The notes below the pieces were generated by a model that was not told the DNA's origin, made no database searches, and was given only the letters and a program-made list of their open reading frames with translations. The position numbers and the translations under genes were made by a program. 64,000 nt of DNA from Anthracocystis setariae (lineage: Eukaryota > Basidiomycota > Ustilaginomycetes > Ustilaginales > Ustilaginaceae): NCBI GenBank assembly GCA_928724745.1, contig CAKMXJ010000003.1:1612001-1676000 (forward strand). Reading direction: 5' to 3'. Positions 49,803-57,756 of the stretch are shown one piece after another. Numbering within the stretch: position 1 is the first letter of the stretch; every line of letters begins with the position of its first letter.

Positions 49803-52800
49803 ATGGCACACAATGCAGCCAACTCGCAACGGCCATCGCGCGCCGATCCCGCTCGCAAAGTAACAGCGGGAGACTCGGATCGACGCACCTTGAGCCCAGC
49901 TGGTCCAAGCCTCTCGTCTGACAAAGCTGGACAGCATCCTACACGCAATCTTGCTAGTCCTACCCCAGGGCAGTACGCCAACTTTACACCCTCTGCTGGC
50001 TACCACACTGTTCCGCCTGCTTTGAGCTCACACTCGCACCATCATCATCATCAGCAGCAGCATCATCATCATCCTCCTCCTCCTCCTCCTCCCCCAACTG
50101 GACCGCAAACTGGTGCCAACTATCCTACGTACGGTGCTCCTGGACCCTCGGATGGGTATGGTTATACTTCGCCGCCGTATCACCGAGGACGCCACGATGC
50201 CGATGCGCATCACTACGCACGACCACGAAGCCGGCCCACATCTCAAAGCTCCGCCTCGACTGGTACGACTTCTCCTCACGACACCGTAGCTGGATCGCGA
50301 TTCGCACCCCACTATTCGCCTTCGTACCACCCGGTGAATCTTAACCCTACAGCACCTCACACGGGACGCACGAGGTGGGCATGGGTTCCCGTCGAGGTCC
50401 CCCAAACTCATCTGCCCGATGACGCTCACCTGCATTATCCACCTTATCCTGGTGCCTACTATGCGTCGCCCGCTGCCGCGTCCGCCCCCACCGCTTCTTC
50501 TTCGCATCAAACGTACCAGCCGCCTTACAGCGAAGGGTCGATTCCAGCTACACCAGCCTTTGGTGTGCAAGCTTCACCGAACTATGCGCCAGCGTACCCA
50601 TACCACATGCAACCAAGCATCTATGGACCACCTCCTTCTCACAGCTCGCACACTCAGGCTGTGGCGCCTAGTCGAGGTCCATGGCCAGCGTCTGCGCAGT
50701 CCAACGTAGGTGCAGCCCGGGAAAATGCTTCCAGTGGTGGCGGTAGCCGGCGTCAGTCGAACCAGTCCTCTCGCACTGGAAGTTTTGCGCGCAAGAACAG
50801 CTCCAACTCGCCTGCTCCGCTCTCTTCGCCCCAACGTGGACCCGCATCGTTGCCCAACCGTCCTTCCGTGGCCGCAAACGAGACACAGAAGACTTCTCCC
50901 GAGACTGGGTCAGTCCCAGCACAGACGCAACCGCTCAGTCCTGTTGGTGAACAAGCTGTGCCAGATGCCGCTTCAGGACTTCCAGAGCCAACCTCCGAGG
51001 CAGGCGCCGACTTCGAAGGCGATGCACCTGCCGACATGCTCAAGTCCGAACGTGTTCCAGGCAGTGGCTTGCGACCGCACTACCACCCTCAGCAAGGGCC
51101 CCGATCCGACTTTGTGCTCTGGTGCGGCAACGTGCCTCAAGATGCTACCGTGGAGGAACTCTGGGAGGTCTTTTCTCGCCTTACACCCGAGGAGTATCGC
51201 GATTGGATCTCTTCATCCGAAGGACAGGCGCATGCGGGCCATTCCGACGAGACCGATGACACCGAGGCGGACGGCCACGGTGTTCTCTCCATCTTCATTA
51301 TCTCGCGTAGCAACTGCGCCTTCATCAACTACTCCGGCCTGGCCCATCTCGATCGTGCGGTCAAGTATTTCCATGGTAAGCAGGTGCGACCGAGCGATTC
51401 AAGGTGTCCCAAGCTTGTATGCCGAGTCCGCAAGAAGGATGACGAAGCGCAAGCGGGTGTAGCTGGTCAGCGCGGCCGTGGCATCCACGTTGCCTGGCTC
51501 AAGCAGCAGCGTGAATTGGAACGAGCCCAGGTGACCGCCAACGACGATTCAAGTTCTGCTAGGACATCGTCGGCCGCGCCGTCATCAGCGGATCCACTGT
51601 CGCCCCGATCAAGGGACTCGCCTGCCGTTGCTTCCCGGCTCACCTCGGCCGCCTCGTACAGCTCCAGTGGCTCAGCCTCGTACACGTCAACCAACTCGTC
51701 CCTGTTCCGACATCCTGCCTTCCGCCACCGCTTTTTCATTCTCAAGAGCTTGCGCAGTGACGACCTGGATCGATCGATCGAGACCGGATATTGGGCGACA
51801 CAGCCGCACAATGAAAACGTGCTCGACCAGGCCTATCGCAACAGTGAGGCGGTGTATCTGATATTTGGTGTGAATCAAACCGGACAGTTCTACGGATACG
51901 CCAAGATGGCCGGACCCATCCATACACATACCGCTGACACCAGAGCCAAGGACGAACAGCGACGTCGAGCGAGCCTTTCGTCGGTGGTTTCTACCTCATC
52001 GAGCAGCGTACCACCGGCCACCATTCCAGAGTCGGTTCACGAAAGTCCGAGCGAGTCGGGCGCTGCTGCATCCGGTGATGCCTCTTCCTCGGAGACGAGT
52101 GAGAGACGTCCTCATCCTACACTGAACGAGGGCGACATGCAAATCGCTCAAGGATTTCTGGGCACGGTGGGTATCGATGCGCCAGGTGAAAACTTCCGCG
52201 CCCTGCCCATGATGTCACCACTTCCACTCTCGCCTACGCAAGAGAAAGCTGGCTACGAGAATGTCGTGTCGCCTCATCGCAACGATACCATCACACCACG
52301 CATGGCTGGCTCGATCGCAGCTTCTAGTACCTGGCCGTATACGTCTATCAAAACTGTCGCAAGCGATACGGACTGGGACGACCGACCTAAGCTCAATGCC
52401 ACACTTTCCGAGGAAGCACCCGCTTCACGTCTGACTGCCGAACCGGACGAGTACGGCGTTCGTCGCATTGACATGGAGACGGAACCGTCCCGGACCGTCT
52501 CGAGCCAAAGCGATCGGGATCAGCCGTCGTTGGGTCCTAGCGATTCGGCCTCTTGGTCTTCGGCCGATCCACGTGTGGCTGAGCAGATCGCGTTGCGTGC
52601 TGTCATCCACAACCTGCGTCTGGACGAGATGGAGTCTCGAGGAAAAGCCGAACTGCTCGAGTCCCAGCTTCGTTCGGTTTCCAATGACACTGACACCACG
52701 GTTACCGCCAAAGGCTCCGAACAAGGCGCAAACGACGGCGATGAGCGAACTCCTCCGCGTCAATCATCATCTGACTCCTGGGGCAAGCCTTTCCGAGTCG

Positions 52801-53048
52801 AATGGATTCGCACCGATCCGCTTCCGTTCCACAAAGTCAAGAAGCTGCGTAACCCTTGGCGCGACAATCGACAGGTCAAGGTTTCTCGTGACGGCACGGA
52901 GTTGGAACCAGGTGTTGGAAGACAGCTTCTGGATGAATGGAACCGGCTCCATCCGGCTGTTCCCGTAGATAGCACCAAAGCGAGCAGCAAAACCGTAGAG
53001 TCGCACACTACTTCTACAACGCGACCAGCCAGCGACGAAGAGGAGTGA
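49803..53048 (+). CDS. YTH-domain RNA-binding protein with RRM-like region
   Basis: 1081 aa from the first in-frame ATG; the frame is open 47 codons upstream but without ATG. YTH domains read N6-methyladenosine in RNA. The first YTH half (about 636-710) has FRHRFFILKSLRSDDLDRSI, TGYWATQPHN with the first cage Trp, and AVYLIFGVNQTGQFYGYAKM. The second half (about 990-1045) has SWGKPFRVEWIRTDPLPF and NRQVKVSRDGTELEPGVG. About 280 low-complexity residues separate them. Ahead of this, about 436-560, DFVLWCGNVPQDATVEELW and FIISRSNCAFINYSGLAHLD form an RRM-like domain. The N-terminal 430 residues are low complexity with a His/Pro tract (HSHHHHHQQQHHHH). Likely cytoplasmic or nuclear mRNA regulator. 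Confidence 0.85.
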   Translation: MAHNAANSQRPSRADPARKVTAGDSDRRTLSPAGPSLSSDKAGQHPTRNLASPTPGQYANFTPSAGYHTVPPALSSHSHHHHHQQQHHHHPPPPPPPPTGPQTGANYPTYGAPGPSDGYGYTSPPYHRGRHDADAHHYARPRSRPTSQSSASTGTTSPHDTVAGSRFAPHYSPSYHPVNLNPTAPHTGRTRWAWVPVEVPQTHLPDDAHLHYPPYPGAYYASPAAASAPTASSSHQTYQPPYSEGSIPATPAFGVQASPNYAPAYPYHMQPSIYGPPPSHSSHTQAVAPSRGPWPASAQSNVGAARENASSGGGSRRQSNQSSRTGSFARKNSSNSPAPLSSPQRGPASLPNRPSVAANETQKTSPETGSVPAQTQPLSPVGEQAVPDAASGLPEPTSEAGADFEGDAPADMLKSERVPGSGLRPHYHPQQGPRSDFVLWCGNVPQDATVEELWEVFSRLTPEEYRDWISSSEGQAHAGHSDETDDTEADGHGVLSIFIISRSNCAFINYSGLAHLDRAVKYFHGKQVRPSDSRCPKLVCRVRKKDDEAQAGVAGQRGRGIHVAWLKQQRELERAQVTANDDSSSARTSSAAPSSADPLSPRSRDSPAVASRLTSAASYSSSGSASYTSTNSSLFRHPAFRHRFFILKSLRSDDLDRSIETGYWATQPHNENVLDQAYRNSEAVYLIFGVNQTGQFYGYAKMAGPIHTHTADTRAKDEQRRRASLSSVVSTSSSSVPPATIPESVHESPSESGAAASGDASSSETSERRPHPTLNEGDMQIAQGFLGTVGIDAPGENFRALPMMSPLPLSPTQEKAGYENVVSPHRNDTITPRMAGSIAASSTWPYTSIKTVASDTDWDDRPKLNATLSEEAPASRLTAEPDEYGVRRIDMETEPSRTVSSQSDRDQPSLGPSDSASWSSADPRVAEQIALRAVIHNLRLDEMESRGKAELLESQLRSVSNDTDTTVTAKGSEQGANDGDERTPPRQSSSDSWGKPFRVEWIRTDPLPFHKVKKLRNPWRDNRQVKVSRDGTELEPGVGRQLLDEWNRLHPAVPVDSTKASSKTVESHTTSTTRPASDEEE

Positions 53049-53497
53049 TCGGCCGTTCTGAACAAAGTCCGCCTTCGACGACCAGCATTTGGTCTTGTCT
53101 ATCTGTACAGGCTTTCCTACAAACACTTCGTACACGATGACGGCGACGGCGGCAGCGTCGTGGCAGTTTTCCGTCCAAGGTCTCCATATACCCGAGGCAG
53201 GCCTTGCCCCCTTTTTTTGGTTGATCCAACGTTTTCATCCGTGGGTTCCCTCTCGTTTCGTTCCGCTTATTTCTTTTTATCGCATCTTTCCTTGTGTACC
53301 CATACGGTCCAGATACTCGTATACCGTTGGTCCTCAAAGGGATTGGTGCTGCTCGTCCCATTTCGAACGCTATTCACCCGGCTAAGAAGAGACCATCCAA
53401 ATCCTTTTACTACCCAACCAACAATCCAACATTCCCGCTGTTTGTAATACTCGCACTGCCGCATCTTGTTGTTTTCTATCTCTTTCTCTCTCTCTCT

Positions 53498-53559
<62 letters not shown>

Positions 53560-53914
53560 CTCTGTTTCTCGCCCATCACGATAACCAAATTTTTGTACTC
53601 TTATACACCGTTTTCCGGAGCACAACGTTACGCACATCGCATTTGGGGTTTTTTTTTTTCTTTCGCCTATACTCTTCGAAGAGGGCCTCTAGGATTAGGT
53701 TTTACAATGTCACTCATATACTCGCTGAAAAAAACTTATCGTACAGTGCCGTGTGTGGTTGAGTGTGCGTGATTGTTTGTTAGCAGGTTGGGCAGCATAT
53801 CGCTCGCTGTTCAGGTAACTTGGGTCGACGAACCTCCAAGGGATTAAGTCAAAATCCGGCCCTTAGCAATGTTGACTATATAGACGCTACATTCCTTAAA
53901 GCCAGCATCAACTA
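53049..53914. other. intergenic with a very long CT tract
   Basis: 3' side of the YTH gene. The CT tract at about 53480-53556 is the longest simple repeat here, interrupted only by TT. No gene seen. Confidence 0.55.
53480..53556. repeat. (CT)n microsatellite, nearly 80 nt
   Basis: CT units with two TTCT interruptions, then an uninterrupted run of more than 20 units. Confidence 0.95.
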
Positions 53915-54032
53915 GGGAATATGGTCTAGTGGTATGACGTCGCTTCCGCACATACCTAAAGGACTATCCAGTGTAGTTCCTTCTCCGGTTCGGAGTAAGC
54001 GAAGGTCCGGGGTTCGATCCCCTGTGTTTCCA
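53915..54032 (+). tRNA. tRNA with intron, probably Ala (anticodon CGC)
   Basis: Acceptor GGGAATA pairs with TGTTTCC, including a G3-U70 wobble, the classical alanine identity pair, followed by discriminator A73. The A box TGGTCTAGTGG and B box GGTTCGATCCC are good. The T stem is CGGGG/CCCTG. The anticodon stem TCGCT/AGCGA closes the loop T-C-CGC-A / A, putting anticodon CGC at 53947-53949 and a 46-nt intron at 53951-53996. Position 33 would be C in place of the near-universal U. A shifted stem (GTCGC with GCGAA) would give anticodon CCG, but with a mismatch. T-rich sequence follows at about 54043-54048 as terminator. Confidence 0.7.
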
Positions 54033-54788
54033 TTCCTGTCAATAATTTTTGGGTCCTTTTGTTTTGGGTTTTTTTTTCGTTTAAGATATGCCCAGAGAAT
54101 CTCGTCGGTTTTTTTTGGTCGGTAGTTCTTTTGTTTTTTGTTTTTGTTTTTATTTTTGTTTTAGTGGATTCAAGCAATTGACGTGGGTGTATCCTGGACA
54201 GTTGGAAGGTAGAAGCAGATATTGATGTTGAAGGGAGACGAGAATCTGAGGAGGGGAAGAAGGCGAGTGAAGAGAAGCAGCTGGGGAAGGAAAGGTCAAG
54301 GAGATCGGGTGTGGATATCCCGATCAGATTCCCCACAATGAAGGGGAGAATAATTGTGGGAATCTCGCGATGAACGCCGAAGGAAAGGACGCTCAATTTT
54401 TAATCTCGGAATTCAAAAAAAAAAAAAAAAAAAAAAAAAAGGAGGAGTTCAAGTCTTAGGAAGAAGAGAGGTGAGCTTTTTGATTATTGCATCTTTCTCC
54501 AGATTAGTTGCCAAACTGATAGCCACCACCGACCACGCTCTCGACATTCCCAACAGCTCACCACACTACTCCTAGACGTCGTTGCCCTAATCCCGATATC
54601 CCTTGCGTTCCACACTACGCCGCTTGAAATCTAGAAGCATCCCTACGAGATCATCTCCCAAAATATTCGGCTCGATCTGGCGCTGTCGACGCGCCCAACC
54701 AACCTTGGTGCTACGACCGCCGCCTCTATCGTCGATTCTTACACATCCAACCCGCGTAGCTTTCTTCTCCTCTAGTGTTGCCATCAAC
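54033..54788. other. intergenic, with poly(A) tract and DUS1 leader
   Basis: T-rich DNA (54060-54165), then a 26-nt pure poly(A) at 54415-54440 and the 5' flank of DUS1. From 54591 to the DUS1 ATG the DUS1 frame is open without any ATG. Confidence 0.5.
54415..54440. repeat. poly(A) tract, 26 nt
   Basis: Uninterrupted run of A, similar in length to the LINE tail at 46406. No target-site duplication found around it. Confidence 0.9.
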
Positions 54789-56300
54789 ATGCCCGAAGCT
54801 GTCCCAACCGCAACCGCTACACCGGTGTTTGCTGAGGTGGGACCAGACGTGGTTCCAGAGTTGGACTCATTCCCACCCACGGGTACGCCCGTGCATGCCA
54901 AGCTCTCGTCATGGGACTTGTACAGGTCGATCGGATCGCCAACGAGAGTGGTAGCACCTATGGTGGATCAATCCGAACTTGCGTGGCGAATCCTCTCTCG
55001 TCGCTATGGATCCGACCTGGTCTACACGCCCATGATCAACGCCAAGCTGTTCGTCGACGAACAGAGCAAAAAGAAGAAAATCAAGTACCAGGAAGTCAAC
55101 TTCAACAAAGAGTTTGGTGAGGAAGGCGCGTCCATCATCGACCTCGACCTCCCCCCCCACATCCAAGGTGATACTGCCACCGATGGTGCCGCCGCTAAGG
55201 ACACTGACAGACCGCTATTCGTGCAGTTCTGTTCGAACGATCCGGCAACATTGCTCAAAGCGGCTCAAGTGGTGCAAGACCGATGCGATGCCGTAGACCT
55301 CAACCTCGGCTGTCCACAACACATTGCGCGTCGCGGACACTACGGCTCGTACCTGATGGAAGACTGGCACCTCATCTTCAAACTGATCAATATCCTGCAT
55401 TTGAACCTCAAGATCCCCGTCACGGCCAAGATGCGCGTGTACGAGAGTGTGGACAAGACCGTGGCGTATGCTCGGATGCTGGAGCGTGCGGGTGCGCAGA
55501 TTATCACGGTACATGGACGCACTCGTTCGATGAAGGGACATTTTACGGGATTGGCAGATTGGACCAAGATCAAAGCGGTTCGCGCCGCGGTGCAGGTGCC
55601 CGTTTTTGCCAATGGCAATGTGTTGTATCCGCAAGACTATTGCGATGCACTCGAGGCGACAGGGGCTAATGGGATCATGAGTGCTGAAGGGAACCTGTAC
55701 AATCCTGCGATCTTTATCCACCCGCTTCCGCAAAGCCCGACGGCGATGTTCCCGCTTGCGCCCCAACTGCCGTTCCCGAGCATAATCCGCATGGCGCACG
55801 AATACCTCGACATTGTCGTCCGTCTGAAAACACCCACGCAGTCGTCGGCGATCAAGGCCCATCTCTTCCGTCTATGCCGTCCCGCACTCGAGGTGCACAA
55901 GACGCTACGCGAAGCGTTGGGCAAGAGTCGATTCGACGACAAAGCGGCAGGCGAGGACAAGGTCGCCACGTACAGGCAATTTGTCAGAGAGCTAGAGGCC
56001 AAGTTGCAGGCGGATATGCAGGATGACAAGTATCAGGGCGCGGCGAATCCGCCGTTGCCGGGAAGTGTGAGTCAATTGACCCCACCCGATTTGGAGAGGC
56101 CGGATGTGCATAGGCCCGCATATATTCCGCATTGGTTGGCTCAGCCGTACTTCCGTCCGCCACTGGTGGAAGGTGGTAAGGAGGCCGATAAGAAGAATGC
56201 AAAATCCGCTAGACCAAGAGCTGAGAGTGTAGAGATCCACAACGAGGAGGATAGCTCGCAGCACGACGATAAACGAGCACGCATCCATATCGAGGCTTAA
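54789..56300 (+). CDS. DUS1: tRNA-dihydrouridine synthase, Dus1 type
   Basis: 503 aa from the first ATG (MPEAVPTATATP). FMN enzyme that reduces U16/U17 in the tRNA D loop. Family marks are RVVAPMVDQSELAWRILSRR, YTPMINAKLF, DRPLFVQFCSNDP, AVDLNLGCPQHIARRGHYGS with the catalytic Cys, VTAKMRVY, ITVHGRTRSMKGHFTG, VFANGNVLYPQDY and IMSAEGNLYNPAIF. The C-terminal 120 residues are an extension ending in a basic/acidic tail. The frame continues upstream to 54591 with near-cognate codons (TTG at 54603), encoding 62 residues with many Arg/Ser and no Asp/Glu that look like a mitochondrial presequence. Convergent with the SDR gene, stops about 124 bp apart. Confidence 0.92.
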   Translation: MPEAVPTATATPVFAEVGPDVVPELDSFPPTGTPVHAKLSSWDLYRSIGSPTRVVAPMVDQSELAWRILSRRYGSDLVYTPMINAKLFVDEQSKKKKIKYQEVNFNKEFGEEGASIIDLDLPPHIQGDTATDGAAAKDTDRPLFVQFCSNDPATLLKAAQVVQDRCDAVDLNLGCPQHIARRGHYGSYLMEDWHLIFKLINILHLNLKIPVTAKMRVYESVDKTVAYARMLERAGAQIITVHGRTRSMKGHFTGLADWTKIKAVRAAVQVPVFANGNVLYPQDYCDALEATGANGIMSAEGNLYNPAIFIHPLPQSPTAMFPLAPQLPFPSIIRMAHEYLDIVVRLKTPTQSSAIKAHLFRLCRPALEVHKTLREALGKSRFDDKAAGEDKVATYRQFVRELEAKLQADMQDDKYQGAANPPLPGSVSQLTPPDLERPDVHRPAYIPHWLAQPYFRPPLVEGGKEADKKNAKSARPRAESVEIHNEEDSSQHDDKRARIHIEA

Positions 56301-56424
56301 ACCCCCACCCAACCAGTTGAACTTGGCAGAAGCGGACGCGGGTATCTACTCTTGTATTATACGCAATCACGTTAGTCAACATGGAACCGAAACCTACACA
56401 ATCTCGGTTTAGTGCGCGATTTTT

Positions 56425-57468
56425 CTATTGAATCACTTTGTCGATCACGCCGTGGTGGAGACATTGCTGTTCGCACCAATCCCACACCTGTTTCTGGACG
56501 GTGGAGTTTTTGGCTAGTTGGCTGACCTGACCGATTCGTGCCCAGGGGATGAGGTAGTGGCCGTGGACGTCTTGGGCGTTTGCGGCGCAGGCGGCGTAGA
56601 GTTGGGTGAGCGCGCCGAGATCGGCATTGTACAGGAAGAGGTTTTTCAGCCTGGTCATCCAGACGCCACGGCTTCCGAGCGAGCTCTTGATGCCGCCTGG
56701 ATGGACGGAGCAGATGGTGATGCCGAGATGGTCGCGATCCGAGAGGGATTGGAGGTGCTGTGCGGTGTAGATGTTGGCGAGTTTCGAGCGGCCGTACAGA
56801 TGCATGAGGCCTAACGCGGTCGGGTGCGGGTTGGTGAGCGTGGAGGGATCTAGGTGGGTTGGATGGTCGACCCATTTGTGAGTTCCGGACGAGGTAAAGA
56901 CTACGCGTGTTACGCCCGTTGTTGTCGAGTTCATCGTCTCTGCCGATTTGATCAATGCTGGCCAGAGTAACCGCAACAGAGCATGATGACCAAGCACGTT
57001 GGTGCCAAACATAACTTCATACCCTTCCCTAGTGGTCGCGCCACCGCCTTCCATCACCCCAGCATTGGCAAATACAATATCCACCCTCTCCTCAACCGCC
57101 AAAAACTCCTTCACCGCACCCCTCACACTCTCCAAACACCCCAAATCACACTTTACCAAACTCATCCTGCCCACCTCCCCACCAAACCGCACCTCGCCCG
57201 GCTTACAGTTTCGCAGCTCCACCCGACACTCCTCCTGGATCCTATCTCTCGTTCGCTGGAGCTTATCGAGACTTCGACCGAAGAGGTAGACATGTGCTGA
57301 CGAGAGTACGAGTTGGCGCAGGGTTTCGTATCCGATTCCGGAGGTGGGGCCAGTGATGATGACGATGCGATCGCGCAGGTTGAGCATATGTTTCGTTGGG
57401 TCCCAGGTGGGCTTGGGTGGTTTGGGTTCGCGTAGAATGTCCAGTAGAATCCTCGTATACGACGCCAT
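56425..57468 (-). CDS. short-chain dehydrogenase/reductase
   Basis: 347 aa from the ATG at 57468 (MASYTRILLDILREPK). NAD(P)-dependent Rossmann-fold oxidoreductase. Motifs are IVIITGPTSGIGYETL (TGxxxGIG), VKCDLGCLESV (acidic residue contacting adenine), DIVFANAGVMEGG (NAG), VVFTSSGTHKWVDHP with catalytic Ser, and LYGRSKLANIY (YxxxK). VHPGGIKSSLG follows as in retinol-dehydrogenase/WWOX-like members of the family. The substrate is unknown. No signal peptide; the N-terminus could be membrane associated. The frame extends 22 codons upstream without an ATG. Confidence 0.88.
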   Translation of the reverse strand: MASYTRILLDILREPKPPKPTWDPTKHMLNLRDRIVIITGPTSGIGYETLRQLVLSSAHVYLFGRSLDKLQRTRDRIQEECRVELRNCKPGEVRFGGEVGRMSLVKCDLGCLESVRGAVKEFLAVEERVDIVFANAGVMEGGGATTREGYEVMFGTNVLGHHALLRLLWPALIKSAETMNSTTTGVTRVVFTSSGTHKWVDHPTHLDPSTLTNPHPTALGLMHLYGRSKLANIYTAQHLQSLSDRDHLGITICSVHPGGIKSSLGSRGVWMTRLKNLFLYNADLGALTQLYAACAANAQDVHGHYLIPWARIGQVSQLAKNSTVQKQVWDWCEQQCLHHGVIDKVIQ

Positions 57469-57666
57469 CTTGCACCTCTCCCCTCCAATCGAGTTGGTCT
57501 GGCTGATACCAACAAGCAAACCCGTACAGTACAATCACGATGGAAGGAAAAGGACCCTGAAAAGAAAAAAAAAAATAAAATCAAAATCTCATCAGCCCAC
57601 TTTCCCTCCTTACTCGCCCACGGCATTTGGGAAAAGATAAAAACCTCCACCCCTGCAGATCCCTTT

Positions 57667-57710
57667 CACACACACACACACACACACACACGCACATACA
57701 CACATACCAT
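57667..57710. repeat. (CA)n microsatellite
   Basis: About 20 CA units with CG and TA interruptions, about 50 bp beyond the stop codon of the bromodomain gene. Confidence 0.9.
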
Positions 57711-57756
57711 CCACGATAGCACTAAAGTCCCATCTCGATACAATTACAACAATTAA

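Noticed and set aside
53915..54440. tRNA-derived SINE
   Set aside because: The tRNA has good A and B boxes, a plausible intron and paired stems, and no target-site duplication flanks the supposed unit.
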